A stretch of 64,000 nucleotides of DNA, taken from assembly GCA_036226585.1 (NCBI GenBank), contig CP108997.1, positions 6,138,001 through 6,202,000 on the forward strand, written 5' to 3'. This document shows, in pieces, positions 46,259-56,730 of this stretch (positions within the stretch are counted from its first letter, which is position 1; every line of letters starts with the position of its first letter). The DNA is from Streptomyces sp. NBC_00708. Lineage in GTDB: Bacteria; Actinomycetota; Actinomycetes; Streptomycetales; Streptomycetaceae. The translations under genes and the position numbers were made by a program. The notes under the pieces were generated by a model, which did not search any database, had not been told where the DNA came from, and saw nothing but the letters and a program-made list of their open reading frames with translations.

Positions 46259-48606
46259 GGGGCCATCACCCCGGGGAGCTTCGGGTAGGCGCTGACCTGC
46301 CACAGGGAGTCGAGGCCGGTGAGGAAACGGACGAGGCGCTGGAGGCCCATCCCGAAGCCGGCGCTGGCCGGGATGCCCTCGCGGGCCTCCTTCAGATACC
46401 AGGCGTACTTGGCGGGGTTCTCGCCGCTCTCGCGCATCCGCGTGACGATGGTCGCGTAGTCCGACTCGCGCTCGCTGCCGGAGACCAGCTCACCGTAGCC
46501 GTGCGGGGCGATGAGGTCGAAGTTCCTCAGCACACCGGGGCGTTCGGGGTCCTCGCGGTCGTAGAAGCCGCGCGAGCCCTTCGGGTAGTCGTTGATGAAG
46601 AACGGCCGGTCGCTCTCCAGCGAGAGGAGCCGTTCACCGGTCCAGTCGATCTCGCTGTCAGGGCTCTGCGGATGACCCGCCGTCAGAAGTCGTGTGACGG
46701 CCTCGTGATGGGTGCACACGTCGTACTTGCCGCTGCGTACGTCCGCGAAATCGGCCTCCTGGCGCCCCAGTTCGGCGAGGACATCGGGCACGGCGGTCCA
46801 CACGTGCTCGGCGACATGGGTGAGCAGGCCGGCGGCGACCTCCTGGGCGTCCTCGCGGCTCGCACCGGCGATCTCGACGTCGATCTGGTGGAACTCGACC
46901 AGATGGCGGCCGGTGGTGGCGGTCTCCTCCGGCTCCACGCGTACGTTGGGGGCGATGTAGAACAGCTTCGGGAAGCCGTGCAGGGACGCCTGCTTGTAGA
47001 GGATGGCGCTGGTCATCAGCTTGTACGGGCGCCCGTAGTAGTCGACGTCCAGCGCCTTGGCGCCCCGGCCGCCCGGGTCGGTGACGGGCCCGACGAGCGG
47101 GGGCAGCAGCTCCGTGAAGCCCGACCGCCGCAGGAAGTCGCGGGCCGCTTGGAGGGCCTCCTGCTGCACGAGCATGGCGGCGCGCAGCCGCGGGGAGCGC
47201 AGGTGCTCGCCGAGCGGGGGCGGCAGGGCGGGTCCTGCGGGCTGCGGGGCGTGGTCCATGACGGGCTCCTGTTCGTGGCGGTGGTGAGGGGGCGGAGGAA
47301 GAGCGCGTGCGGTGGCGGGGCGCCGGTACGCCGATACGGGGTCGGCCGGCGGCCGGTCGTAGCGGTCGGCCATGTGGTTCAGGGCCGTGAGCAGGCCGTT
47401 CGCGGTGAGCGGCGCCAGATCGGCCGGGGCGTCGGGGCGGATCGGCATCGCACCGGTGTCCGACCAGCGCAGCCGCCCGTCCGCGCCGATGACCCCGCGG
47501 GAGCGGCCCGCGTTGTCGGGGTGGAGGCAGAACGGCACGTCCAGCAGCCCGCGTTCGAAGGCGGCGGGCAGGGCGCGGGCCAGGTCGGGGTGGAGTCCGA
47601 GGACGGCTTCGATCAGGGCGCGGGCCTGCGCGTAGACCTCGCTGCTCTCGTCCCGTCCGGGCGCGAGCGGGGGACCGGCGAGCGCGGCGGCCGCGGCGGC
47701 GGTCTCCAGGGCGCGGACGTTCTCCTCGACGGTCGGGATACGCCGGGACTCGGCGGTCGTCTTCACCAGGAGCCGGTCCGCCCCGGCCCGTACCGCGAGG
47801 CGGGCCGACGCCTCCAGGAGCCGGGTCGCACCGCGTTCGGTGCGCGGGTAGACGCCCATGTAGGTGTAGAGGACGACGTGGTGGCCGACGCCGGCCGGCA
47901 GGAACTCACCGGCCAGTCGGCGCAGGGCCCTGATCGCCTCCTCGTCCTGGCCCGGATCGGTCTGCTGGGCGTAGCTCAACGAGACGCTGCGCACCCCGTG
48001 CTGGGCGAAGAACAGGCACTCCAGCACGCTCGTCGCGACCAGCAGACCGGGCGGGCAGAGCTGGCCGAGCAGACAGCCGCCGAAGCTCTCCAGATGCGGT
48101 ATCGAGCCGGGCCGGGCGCCCGCGGCGAGGAGTTCGCACCCCTCGGCCCAGGCCGCGACGGACTCCCGCAGCGGGGTGCGGCCGTAGGGCAGGCAGTACG
48201 AGACGGGCCCGCCCTCGGTCGCGTCGAGGCCGGCGGCGAGCAGGGCCCGGACGATGGCCTGCGGGCGGGCGGAACCGTGCCGGACCTGGACGGGGAAGCC
48301 GTCGTCGTACAGCCCGTCGAGCAGGGAGCGCGTGACGTCCAGGGGGTGCGTGGCGATCGGGTAGCCGTTGAGCCCGGCACCCTCGGCGAGGGCGGCGCGG
48401 GCACCGGCGAGGTCCCCGACGCGGGTGTAGCTGTCGATGGTGAGCGTGCCCACGGTCGTCGCGGTGGCGGCCCTCGTCCGCTCCAGGCCGGTGCGCATGG
48501 CGCCGGGGTCACCGAAGCCCATGCGGGGCTGGACGACCAGCCGTCCGGCGGCGGCCGAGGCCGCGACGAACGCGCCGAAGGGGCGCGGGGCTCCGGCGGC
48601 GGTCAT
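46255..48606 (-). CDS. Fused methylaspartate (glutamate) mutase E subunit - AsnA/AsnRS-like ligase
   Basis: One uninterrupted 783-residue frame. Residues 1 to about 445 match the glutamate mutase E subunit (RLVVQPRMGFGDPGAMRTGL, LNGYPIATHPLDVTRSL, VQVRHGSARPQAIVRAL, SLSYAQQTDPGQDEEA), the coenzyme B12-dependent enzyme that turns glutamate into 3-methylaspartate. From residue 450 it is a class II synthetase-like protein close to asparagine synthetase A/archaeal AsnRS-related enzymes: motif 2 NVRVEPEETATTGRHLVEFH, motif 3 GFGMGLQRLVRFL. The junction holds AGGAG six bases before an in-frame ATG (47259), so a separate 334-residue ligase could also be made. ATG 48606 overlaps the GlmS-type gene. 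Confidence 0.85.
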   Translation of the reverse strand: MTAAGAPRPFGAFVAASAAAGRLVVQPRMGFGDPGAMRTGLERTRAATATTVGTLTIDSYTRVGDLAGARAALAEGAGLNGYPIATHPLDVTRSLLDGLYDDGFPVQVRHGSARPQAIVRALLAAGLDATEGGPVSYCLPYGRTPLRESVAAWAEGCELLAAGARPGSIPHLESFGGCLLGQLCPPGLLVATSVLECLFFAQHGVRSVSLSYAQQTDPGQDEEAIRALRRLAGEFLPAGVGHHVVLYTYMGVYPRTERGATRLLEASARLAVRAGADRLLVKTTAESRRIPTVEENVRALETAAAAAALAGPPLAPGRDESSEVYAQARALIEAVLGLHPDLARALPAAFERGLLDVPFCLHPDNAGRSRGVIGADGRLRWSDTGAMPIRPDAPADLAPLTANGLLTALNHMADRYDRPPADPVSAYRRPATARALPPPPHHRHEQEPVMDHAPQPAGPALPPPLGEHLRSPRLRAAMLVQQEALQAARDFLRRSGFTELLPPLVGPVTDPGGRGAKALDVDYYGRPYKLMTSAILYKQASLHGFPKLFYIAPNVRVEPEETATTGRHLVEFHQIDVEIAGASREDAQEVAAGLLTHVAEHVWTAVPDVLAELGRQEADFADVRSGKYDVCTHHEAVTRLLTAGHPQSPDSEIDWTGERLLSLESDRPFFINDYPKGSRGFYDREDPERPGVLRNFDLIAPHGYGELVSGSERESDYATIVTRMRESGENPAKYAWYLKEAREGIPASAGFGMGLQRLVRFLTGLDSLWQVSAYPKLPGVMAP
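47259..47270 (-). promoter_or_regulatory. Internal ribosome-binding site and ATG inside the fused gene
   Basis: AGGAG (minus strand, 47266-47270) lies six bases before an in-frame ATG at 47259-47257, exactly at the border between mutase and ligase domains. It may be a relic of two separate genes, or a working start giving both fused and free ligase. Confidence 0.5.
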
Positions 48607-49016
48607 GCCACCACCCGGGCGCGGGCCGCGAGGAACGCGCACAGGGCCTCCAGGTCACCGGCCCCGTCCCCGAGGACCGCGTCGCAGCCCGCCTCGCGGA
48701 GCCGGGCCGCCTCGGTCTCCCCGGAACGGCCGGCGGTGCCGAGCTTGCCGCCGACGGCCACCGGCAGCGCGGCCAGCTCCGGTTCGGCGCGCAGCGCGCG
48801 TACCGCCGCGAGGGCGTCCCGGTGACCGTGGCCGTTGACGCTGCTGAGCACGACCACGTCGGGGGCATGCCGGCGACAGGCGGCCGTGAGCAGACGGGGA
48901 CTCACACAGGGGCCCAGCGCGACGACGTCGTGCCCCCGCTCCTCCAGGAACAGCCCGAGATACACGAGGTTCCAGGTATGGGAGTCCGAAGCGGTTCCGC
49001 TCAGGAGTATCTTCAT
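48603..49016 (-). CDS. Methylaspartate (glutamate) mutase S subunit, B12-binding
   Basis: 137 residues, the cobalamin-binding (sigma) subunit. The B12 motif is present as SDSHTWNL (about residues 10-17), where the canonical DxHxxG ends in N instead of G; SSVNGHG and VGGKLG follow at the expected places. It carries coenzyme B12 and pairs with the E subunit encoded next (4-nt overlap). First gene of the operon; a strong hairpin upstream separates it from the NRPS operon, so it probably has its own promoter in 49017-49140. Confidence 0.9.
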   Translation of the reverse strand: MKILLSGTASDSHTWNLVYLGLFLEERGHDVVALGPCVSPRLLTAACRRHAPDVVVLSSVNGHGHRDALAAVRALRAEPELAALPVAVGGKLGTAGRSGETEAARLREAGCDAVLGDGAGDLEALCAFLAARARVVA

Positions 49017-49140
49017 GCCTTCGAGGTTATGTACGAAAAAGGCCTCCGAGCGGAAGTCGAGCGGCAGTCCCGGGCGGCAGTTTCCCTTTCTCTGTTTCTT
49101 CGTCGAGGTGCCCTGATTTCCCGGACGGCGGGCATGCGAA

Positions 49141-49177
49141 AATGCCGCGCCCCGCAGGAGCTGCGGGGCGCGGCATT
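49141..49177. terminator. Strong terminator hairpin after the MbtH gene
   Basis: Perfect 17-bp stem: arms 49141-49157 (AATGCCGCGCCCCGCAG) and 49161-49177, triloop GAG, with flanking A residues giving a short T run on the minus strand. It ends the NRPS-MbtH transcript 17 bases after the MbtH stop. Confidence 0.9.
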
Positions 49178-49193
49178 CGGTGGAGGGGGCCGG

Positions 49194-49409
49194 TCAGGCG
49201 TACTGGGCGACCAGGCTGCGCGGGCGGATGTCGGTCCAGTGGGCCGTGATGTACTCCAGGGCATCCGCCCTGTTCCCGGGCCCCCAGACGCTGTCCCAGC
49301 CCGCCGGGACGTCGGCGAACGCCGGCCACAGGGCGTGCTGCCCCTCGTCGTTCACCACGACGTGGAAGGAGCCCTCGGCGTCGTCGAAAGGGTTCACGAT
49401 GTCGCTCAT
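49194..49409 (-). CDS. MbtH-family protein
   Basis: 71 residues, the small chaperone that binds and activates NRPS adenylation domains. Family residues are in place: [28 protein letters not shown] and WTDIRPRSL. The ATG overlaps the stop of the large NRPS gene (ATGA). Confidence 0.96.
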   Translation of the reverse strand: MSDIVNPFDDAEGSFHVVVNDEGQHALWPAFADVPAGWDSVWGPGNRADALEYITAHWTDIRPRSLVAQYA

Positions 49410-52400
49410 GAATAACTCCTCGTTTCGTTTTCCCGCAGGTTCTTGTCCTGCAGTGCGGAGAGTTTCTCCGCGATGACTTTCCCGATGTGTGCGAGAGGTT
49501 CTTCCTCCGTCATCCGAAGATGACTGGATTCCACGGTGTGGTTCTCGGCCGTTCCCGTCAGGAACGGATTCCAGGTGGCGGCCAGCGCACCTTCCGGTTC
49601 GCCGGGTCGGCGGGCCGTGAAGAAGACCGCGCCGGTGTCGGCGACCCCGGGTACATGCCGGGACATGAGGGCCGCGTGGGTCTCGGAGGCGCGCAGCACG
49701 GCCCGTATCTCTTCCGTGCTGAAGCCACCGAGCACCGGGTCCTCGCGGCGCACCCGCTCCACGGCGGCCGGCAGTTCGTCCTCCCCGAGGGGCCCGGGGG
49801 CCTCGCGCTCCCGCGGCGGCAGCACGGACACGCTGCCCGGCCCGGTCTGGTGGACGTCCATCAGCGCGAGCAGTTCGACGCGCTGACCGGCCGCGCGGAG
49901 CCGGACGGCCATGGTGTGGGCGACGATCCCGCCGAAGGACCAGCCCAGCAGCCGGTACGGCCCCCAGGGCTGGACCTGGCGGATGCGCTCCAGGTAGTCG
50001 TCGGCCATCTCCTCGACGGTGCGCGGGCGGTGGCCGGGCTCGCTCAGCGCGCGGGCCTGGAGGGCGTACAGCGGCTGCTCGTCCCCGAGATGCCGGGCCA
50101 GGCCCGCGTAGGACCAGCCGACGCCGGTGCCGGGGTGCACGCAGAACAGCGGGCGGCGGGTGCCCCGGGTGCTCAGCGGCAGCAGGACGCCCATGGCGCC
50201 GGCCGTGCCGTCCGGGTCCTGGGTGCCGAGGAGCCCGGCCGGGGTCGGGGCGCGGAACAGGTCCCGGACGGTCCGGTCCACGCCCAGCACCGACCGCACC
50301 CGGCTCACCAGGCGCACACCGAGCAGCGAATGCCCGCCCAGCGTGAAGAAGTTGTCGTCGAGGCCGACCCGGTCCACCCCCAGGATCTCGGCGAACAGCC
50401 CGCACAGCACCTCCTCCCGGGCGTTGCGCGGCGCGCGGTGCTCGGCGGCGGCGCCACGGTCCGGCGCGGGCAGCGCCCGGCGGTCCGGCTTGCCGTTGAC
50501 GGTCAGCGGCAGGGCGTCCAGGACGACGACCGCCGACGGTACGAGGTGGGCGGGCAGCGCGGTACGGGCCAGAGCCAGCAGTTCCGCCCCGGTGACCGTG
50601 GACCCCGCACGCGGCACCACGTAACCGACGAGACTCCGTTCGCCCGGCCGGTCCTCCCGGACCACGGCGAGCGCCTGGCCGACGGCGGGGTGGGCGGCGA
50701 GCGCGTGCTCGACCTCGCCCGGCTCGATCCGTACCCCGCGCAGCTTGATCTGGCCGTCCGCCCGCCCCAGGAACCGCAGTTCACCGTCCGGTGTCCAGAC
50801 CACCCGGTCACCGGTGCGGTACATCCGGCTGCCGTCGGCCTCGAACGGGTCGGGCACGAAGCGCTCGGCGGTCAGGTCCGGACGGCCCGTGTACCCGCGC
50901 GCCACATGCGTGCCCGCGATGTACAGCTCCCCGGGCACACCCGGCGGCACGGGTCGCAGCGCCCCGTCCAGGACATGGCTGCGGGTGTTGTCCATCGGCC
51001 GGCCCAGGTGCAGCCCGGCCCCGCCGAGCGAGCCCCGGCCATCGGTGAGCCACTGGTTGTGCGAGGCGAAGGTCGTCTCGGTGGGCCCGTAGGAGTGGAC
51101 GAGGACGGTGTCCGGGCAGTGCGTCAGGACCCGCTGCACGGCAGCCGGTGAGGCGACGTCGCCGCCCGTCCACACCTCCCGCAGCAGCCGCAGGGTGTCC
51201 AGCGCCTCGTCGGCCATCACATGGAACAGGCCGACGGTGAAGTAGGCGTCGGTGACCCCGTGTTCGCGTACGGTCCGGGCGGTCTCCGCGAGGTCGGTTC
51301 CGTCGCCCCGTATGACGACCAGGCTGCCGCCGTCGAGGAGCGGCACCCACATCTCGAAGACCGAGGCGTCGAACCCGGTCGCGGAGTGGACCAGCATCCG
51401 GCGGGGCCCGCCGGAGGTGGTGTCCCGGTCGGCGGCGAGTTCGGTGACGTTGCGGTGGGTGACACCGACGCCCTTGGGCCGGCCGGTCGACCCGGACGTG
51501 AACATCACGTACATCAGATCGTCCCCGTCGACCGCCACGGGCGTGCGGTCCGAGGGCGCGTCGCTCCCGGGGGACGCGTCGACCAGGAGGGCCGGTACGG
51601 AGACCTCCTCCGGCACCGCACCTGCCTGCCCGGCGTCGGTCGCGACGAGGCGGACACCCGCGTCCCGGACCATCAGCGCGATCCTGGCCCCGGGCAGCGC
51701 CGGGTCCAACGGCACATACGCGGCACCGCACTTGAGGACGGCCAGCGCGGTCACCACCAGCGGGGCACCCCGTTCGAGCAGGACCCCGACGGTGTCGCCC
51801 CGCCGCACCCCCGCCGCTCCCAGCCGGGCGGCCAGTGCGTCGGCGCGGGCGTCGAGCTCGCCGTAACCGACGGTCTCCGTGTCCGTGATCAGGGCCGGCA
51901 GCGCGGGGCCGAGCGCGGCCCGGCGGGCGATGACCTCGTGGACGGCGGCCCGGTCCCGCGTCACCGTGGCGGTGTCGTTGTACTCCGCGAGCAGCCGGAA
52001 CCGCTCGGCGTCGGTGAGCAGGTCCACGGCGCCGATCCGCACCCCCGGATCGGCGGCGACGGCGTGCAGCAGTCGCCCGACGTGGGCGGCGAGCAGACCG
52101 GCGGTGGCTGTGTCGAACAGATCGGTGGCGTACTCCAGACCGCCCGCCAGACCCGCCGGCCGCCCCTCGTCGTCCTTCCGCTCCCACAGCGAGAGGGTCA
52201 GGTCGAACTTGGTGGACAGTGCCTCCAGCGGCGCCGGTTCGAGCCGCAGCAGCGGCCCCTCGGCCGGGGCGGAGGTGTAGTCGTGGTGGAGCTGGACGAC
52301 GTACTGGGCGAGCGGGTGGTGGGCGGTGGAGCGGGCCGGGTTGAGGTGCTCCACGATCCGGTCGAAGGGCAGGCCCTGGTGGGCGTAGGCGGCGAGGTCC

Positions 52401-55400
52401 GTGTCGCGTACCCGCTCCAGGAGTTCGGTGAACGCCGGGTCCCCCGAGGTGTCGGTGCGCAGGACCAGCGTGTTGACGAAGAAGCCGACCAGATCGCTCA
52501 GCGCCTCGTCGTCGCGCCCGGCCGTCATGGTGGCCAGCGGCAGATCGGTGCCCGCGCCGTGCCGGGTGAGGACGGCCGCGAGGGCCGCCTGCATCACCAT
52601 GAACAGCGTCGCACCGTGGCGCCGGGCCAGCTCCTCCAGCGCCTCATGGGTAGCCGCGTCCACGGTGAGCGGTGCGTGGCCGCCCCGGTGCGTGGCCTCG
52701 GCCGGGCGCGGCCGGGCCGCGGGCAGTTCGAGGACGGGCGGGGCCCCGGCGAGGGCGCGTTCCCAGAACGTGAGGTGGTCATGCGCCGCCGGCCCGTCCA
52801 GAAGCTCCTGCTGCCAGAGGGTGTAGTCGGCGTACTGGACGGGAAGCGGCTGCCAGCCCGGTACGCGCCCCTCGGCGCGTGCGGCGTACGCGGTGGCCAG
52901 GTCGGCGAGCAGCGGACCGGTCGACCAGCCGTCGGCGGCGATGTGGTGGACGAGCAGCACCAGCACCTGCCCGCCGCCGTCGTCCGGGGTCAGAAGGGCG
53001 GCCCGCAACGGGATCTCCCCGGCCAGGTCGAAGACATGCCCGGCGGCTGAGGCGACGGCCGCCCGGAACTGCCCGGCCGGCACCGTACGGACGTCGAGAA
53101 CGGGGTGCGCGCCCTCCACGATCTCCTGGTGCGGCTCCCCGTCGACCGACCGGTAGCGGGTCCGCAGCACCTCGTGGCGCTCCACCAGGTCGGCCAGAGC
53201 GAGGCCGAAGACACCCGCGTCCAGCGGCTCGGCCGGACGCAGCACCAGTGGGATGTTGTACGAGGCGCTGGGACCCTCCAGCGCGTCGATGAACCAGAGC
53301 CGCCGCTGCGCCCGCGACAGCGGCAGGCGCTCCGGCCGGTCCGCGCGGCGGACGAGCGCGGGGCCCTTGTCCTCGGCGGCCGACCGGGCGTCCGCGATGC
53401 GCCGGGCCAGCGCGGCCGGCGTCGGGGCGAGCAGCAGGTCCCGTACGTGGACGTCGGCGCCCAGGCGGGCCCGGATCCGGTTGGCCAGCCGCACCCCGCT
53501 CATGGAGTGGCCGCCGATGGTGAAGAACCCTTCGTCCGGGCCGACTTCACCGATCCCCAGGATCTCGGCGAACATCTCCCGCAACGTGTCGACATGCTCC
53601 ACATCGGGCGCACCGCTCCGCGCGGCGGCCTCGGCCTCGGCTTCGGCGGCCTGCCGGGCAGCGAGGGCCGCCACGCGCTCTCGGCGCCCGTCCAGGGACC
53701 AGCGGTCGTCGGGGCCCAGCAGCGCGGCGTCGGCGACCGGTGCCTCCGGGTCCTCGGCGGCTGTACGCAGGGCGCGTTCCAGGGCGCCCAGGAGGAGGCG
53801 GGCGGTGCCCTCGTCGAGCACGTCGCACGCGTACTCCAGGTTGAGGTCGAGGCCGGCGGGTGTGCCGTCGGCGTCCCGGTGCTCCACACACGCGGCGGTC
53901 AGGTCGAACTTGGTGGTTCCGGGGCCGTCCGCCCGGAAGCGGCCGGTGAGCCCGCCGAAGGGGAACGGGGCGTCGTCCGGGGCGGCGGTGACCAGCGTCA
54001 GCATCGTCTGGAAGAGCGGGTGGACCCCGGGCGTGCGCGGCGGGTTCAGATGCTCGACCAGCAGGTCGAACGGGAGGCCCTGGTGGGCGTAGGCGGCGAG
54101 GTCCGTGTCGCGTACCCGCTCCAGCAGCTCGGTGAACGCCGGGTCCCCCGATGTGTCGGTGGGCAGCACCAGCGTGTTGACGAAGAACCCGACCAGCACC
54201 GCCAGTGCCTCGTCGTCGCGGCCCGCGACCGGCGTGCCCACGGCCACCCGTTCCCCGCAGCCCGCCGCACGCAGGGCGAGGGCCAGCGCGGACTGGAGGA
54301 CCATCAGCATGCTGGCGCCGTGCGCGTCGGCCAGGCCGGCGAGGCGGCGGTGCGCGGCCGGTTCGAGGCGCGCGGTGACCACACCGCCCCGGTGGTCCGG
54401 CACGGCGGGCCGGGGGCGGTCCAGCGGCAGGCCGGTGACGGCGGGCAGCCCGTCGAGCGCGGCCCGCCAGTGCGCGAGCCCGCGCGAGACGGCCGCGTCC
54501 GGGTCATCGGTTGTGCCGAGGACGTCGTGCTGCCAGAGGGTGTAGTCGGCGTACTGGACGGGAAGCGGCTCCTGCTCCGGCGCGCGGCCCTCGACGCGGG
54601 CCGCGTACGCGGTGGCCAGGTCGTTCATCAGCGGCGCCAGCGACCAGCCGTCGCCCGCCACATGGTGCAGCAGCACCGCCAGCACCGCCGCCGGCCCGTC
54701 ACCGGCCGCGTCCTCGGGCACGAACAGCGCCACCCGCAACGGCAGTTCCCGCGCAAGGTCGAAGGTCTCGGAGACGAAGCCGGCGACCTGGCCCCGGAGT
54801 TCACCGGCCGGGCACTCGACCACGCGGGCCCGGACCGTGGAGGCCGCCAGCACGTGCTGGTAGGGCTCGTCCTCCGGCGCGAGGAACACCGTGCGCAGCA
54901 CCTCGTGCCGCTCCACCAGATCGGTGACCGCGGCGGCGAGCGCCGCCCGGTCGGGCACCCCGTCCAGCTCCAGGACGTTGGGCATGTTGTACGCGCAGGA
55001 CGGCCCGTCGAGCTGGTCCAGCAGCCACAGCCTGCGCTGCGCGTGCGAGAGCGGCACCCGGTCCTCGGCGGGCAGCGGCTCCTCGTGGACGACCGAAAGA
55101 CGTGGGTCCGTGGTCCGCAGCACCTTGCGGTTGATCTTCCCCGAGCTGGTGCGGGGCAGGGCGGCGACGATCCCGACGGAGGCCGGGACGGCGGCGGCCG
55201 GCATGCGTTCGCGCACCAGTGCGCGCAGCTCCTCGGCCCCGACACCGCCCTCGGTGACGACGAACGCGACGAGCCGCTTCACCCCGTCGGCGTCCTGCTG
55301 GGCGACGACGGCGGCCTCCCGCACCTTCGGGTGGGCCGACAGGACGGAGTCGACGGCGGCGGGGTCGATGCGCTGCCCGCCGATCTTCACCTCGTCGTCC

Positions 55401-56551
55401 AGCCGTCCGTGGTACAGGATCTGGCGGTCCTCACCGATCGTGACGAGATCTCCGGTGCGGTAGGCGCGCTCCCCGTCCAGCTCGGTGAAACGGCGGGCGT
55501 TCAGCTCCGGGTTGCTGAGGTAGCCCCGGGACAAGCCGCCGCCGAGCAGCCAGAGTTCACCGGCGACGACGGCCGCGCGGACCCCCGGCAGCGGGCGGCC
55601 GATCGGCACAGGACCGTCCCCGTGCCGGGTCAGATCGGCGACCGTCGCGACCACTGTGGTCTCCGTGGGGCCGTACGCGTTGAGCAGCCGCACCCGCTCC
55701 CCGGTCAGCTCGCGCCACTGGGCGACCCGCTCCGGCAGCGCTGCCTCCCCGTAGATGATCACCGTCTCCAGGCAGCCGGGCAGCCGCACCGAACCGGCGG
55801 CCAGGACGTGGACCAGCTCGTGCCAGTACGCGGCCGGCAGGTCGAGCAGCGTGATCCCGTGCCGTGCGCAGCCGGCGAGCAGATCCCGTACGTCCAGCAT
55901 GTCGTCCGTACGCAGCACCAGCGTCCCGCCGGCCCCGAGGGTCGCGAACAGCTCCTGCACGCTGGCGTCGAAGTGCAGCGGCGAGAACTGGAGGACCCGG
56001 GAGGCGGGCCCGATGCCGTACGCGGGGGTGGCGCCCGCGATGAAGTGGGCGAGCGAGTCGTGGGCGACGACGACGCCGTTGGGGGTGCCGGTGGAGCCGG
56101 AGGTGTAGATCACGTACGCGGCGCCGGCCGGTGCGCCGGGGCCGGGCAGCACGAGCTCCCCGGCGGCGGCCACCTCGGCGGGCGTGGGCGCCAGGTCGCC
56201 GCAACTGTCCTTGAGGATGGCCGCGTTCCGGGCGTCCGGGGCCTGGATGTCGAGCGGAAGGTAGGCGGCGCCGGTGCTCAGGACGGCGAGGAGGCCGACG
56301 ACGGCGTCGATCCCGCGCGGGCGGTGGAGAGCGACGAGGCGGCCGGGGGCGGCGCCCTCGGCGGCCAGGACGCGGGCCCGTTCCCGTACGGCACCGGCGA
56401 GTTCCGCGTAGGTCAGGCGCGCGGTGTCGTGGACCAGGGCCGGCGCGTCGGGGCGGGTGCGTGCCTGATGGGCGATGAGGTCGAGCACCGGCGGGGCGGG
56501 TGCGGGAGAGGGACCGCCGTCGAGCAGGTCGTCCGTTCTGATGGGGGGCAT
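49406..56551 (-). CDS. NRPS, A-C-T-C-A-T-TE
   Basis: 2381 residues. A1 (about 1-480; [11 protein letters not shown] at 149, FDASVQ with D195) is followed directly by a condensation domain (HHVAGDG, H630) with no carrier between; then T ([12 protein letters not shown]1016), C (HHIAADG, H1203), A2 ([12 protein letters not shown] at 1683; D1728), T ([13 protein letters not shown]2075) and a type I thioesterase (GWSFGG, S2205). By hand alignment to GrsA-PheA, A1 reads D-A-Q-D-I-Y-A-V-V-K and A2 D-A-F-Y-W-G-S-F-A-K; neither is a canonical code I know. The TE releases the peptide, so this is the last protein of the line. ATG 56551 follows GGAGG. Confidence 0.93.
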   Translation of the reverse strand: MPPIRTDDLLDGGPSPAPAPPVLDLIAHQARTRPDAPALVHDTARLTYAELAGAVRERARVLAAEGAAPGRLVALHRPRGIDAVVGLLAVLSTGAAYLPLDIQAPDARNAAILKDSCGDLAPTPAEVAAAGELVLPGPGAPAGAAYVIYTSGSTGTPNGVVVAHDSLAHFIAGATPAYGIGPASRVLQFSPLHFDASVQELFATLGAGGTLVLRTDDMLDVRDLLAGCARHGITLLDLPAAYWHELVHVLAAGSVRLPGCLETVIIYGEAALPERVAQWRELTGERVRLLNAYGPTETTVVATVADLTRHGDGPVPIGRPLPGVRAAVVAGELWLLGGGLSRGYLSNPELNARRFTELDGERAYRTGDLVTIGEDRQILYHGRLDDEVKIGGQRIDPAAVDSVLSAHPKVREAAVVAQQDADGVKRLVAFVVTEGGVGAEELRALVRERMPAAAVPASVGIVAALPRTSSGKINRKVLRTTDPRLSVVHEEPLPAEDRVPLSHAQRRLWLLDQLDGPSCAYNMPNVLELDGVPDRAALAAAVTDLVERHEVLRTVFLAPEDEPYQHVLAASTVRARVVECPAGELRGQVAGFVSETFDLARELPLRVALFVPEDAAGDGPAAVLAVLLHHVAGDGWSLAPLMNDLATAYAARVEGRAPEQEPLPVQYADYTLWQHDVLGTTDDPDAAVSRGLAHWRAALDGLPAVTGLPLDRPRPAVPDHRGGVVTARLEPAAHRRLAGLADAHGASMLMVLQSALALALRAAGCGERVAVGTPVAGRDDEALAVLVGFFVNTLVLPTDTSGDPAFTELLERVRDTDLAAYAHQGLPFDLLVEHLNPPRTPGVHPLFQTMLTLVTAAPDDAPFPFGGLTGRFRADGPGTTKFDLTAACVEHRDADGTPAGLDLNLEYACDVLDEGTARLLLGALERALRTAAEDPEAPVADAALLGPDDRWSLDGRRERVAALAARQAAEAEAEAAARSGAPDVEHVDTLREMFAEILGIGEVGPDEGFFTIGGHSMSGVRLANRIRARLGADVHVRDLLLAPTPAALARRIADARSAAEDKGPALVRRADRPERLPLSRAQRRLWFIDALEGPSASYNIPLVLRPAEPLDAGVFGLALADLVERHEVLRTRYRSVDGEPHQEIVEGAHPVLDVRTVPAGQFRAAVASAAGHVFDLAGEIPLRAALLTPDDGGGQVLVLLVHHIAADGWSTGPLLADLATAYAARAEGRVPGWQPLPVQYADYTLWQQELLDGPAAHDHLTFWERALAGAPPVLELPAARPRPAEATHRGGHAPLTVDAATHEALEELARRHGATLFMVMQAALAAVLTRHGAGTDLPLATMTAGRDDEALSDLVGFFVNTLVLRTDTSGDPAFTELLERVRDTDLAAYAHQGLPFDRIVEHLNPARSTAHHPLAQYVVQLHHDYTSAPAEGPLLRLEPAPLEALSTKFDLTLSLWERKDDEGRPAGLAGGLEYATDLFDTATAGLLAAHVGRLLHAVAADPGVRIGAVDLLTDAERFRLLAEYNDTATVTRDRAAVHEVIARRAALGPALPALITDTETVGYGELDARADALAARLGAAGVRRGDTVGVLLERGAPLVVTALAVLKCGAAYVPLDPALPGARIALMVRDAGVRLVATDAGQAGAVPEEVSVPALLVDASPGSDAPSDRTPVAVDGDDLMYVMFTSGSTGRPKGVGVTHRNVTELAADRDTTSGGPRRMLVHSATGFDASVFEMWVPLLDGGSLVVIRGDGTDLAETARTVREHGVTDAYFTVGLFHVMADEALDTLRLLREVWTGGDVASPAAVQRVLTHCPDTVLVHSYGPTETTFASHNQWLTDGRGSLGGAGLHLGRPMDNTRSHVLDGALRPVPPGVPGELYIAGTHVARGYTGRPDLTAERFVPDPFEADGSRMYRTGDRVVWTPDGELRFLGRADGQIKLRGVRIEPGEVEHALAAHPAVGQALAVVREDRPGERSLVGYVVPRAGSTVTGAELLALARTALPAHLVPSAVVVLDALPLTVNGKPDRRALPAPDRGAAAEHRAPRNAREEVLCGLFAEILGVDRVGLDDNFFTLGGHSLLGVRLVSRVRSVLGVDRTVRDLFRAPTPAGLLGTQDPDGTAGAMGVLLPLSTRGTRRPLFCVHPGTGVGWSYAGLARHLGDEQPLYALQARALSEPGHRPRTVEEMADDYLERIRQVQPWGPYRLLGWSFGGIVAHTMAVRLRAAGQRVELLALMDVHQTGPGSVSVLPPREREAPGPLGEDELPAAVERVRREDPVLGGFSTEEIRAVLRASETHAALMSRHVPGVADTGAVFFTARRPGEPEGALAATWNPFLTGTAENHTVESSHLRMTEEEPLAHIGKVIAEKLSALQDKNLRENETRSYS
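52371..52420. repeat. Intragenic repeat in condensation domain 2 (copy 1)
   Basis: Identical over 50 bases to 54075-54124 in the other condensation domain of the same gene; similarity continues for about 70 more bases with few mismatches. Encodes the [20 protein letters not shown] segment. Confidence 0.85.
54075..54124. repeat. Intragenic repeat in condensation domain 1 (copy 2)
   Basis: Partner of 52371-52420 (50 identical bases). Points to duplication or gene conversion between condensation domains. Confidence 0.85.
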
Positions 56552-56684
56552 CCTGGGTTTTCCTCCGGTTAGGGCCGAGAGAGACCGGGGCGGCGAACGG
56601 TTCCTCTCGCCTCCGTGGCCTTCACGCTAGGGGCCCGGGACTGCCCCCCTCGGCAGTCCGCCCGGCAGCTCGGACCGGCAGAAA

Positions 56685-56716
56685 CGGGGGTACGGAGCTG
56701 CCGCTCCGCACCCCCG
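56685..56716. terminator. Hairpin between two NRPS genes
   Basis: 14-bp near-perfect stem (CGGGGGTACGGAGC at 56685-56698, partner 56703-56716, one mismatch), 4-base loop, 15 bases after the stop of the upstream NRPS gene. It could end or weaken that transcript; the 134 bases that remain before ATG 56551 could then hold a separate promoter. Confidence 0.55.
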
Positions 56717-56730
56717 CACGCCTCGTCGGC

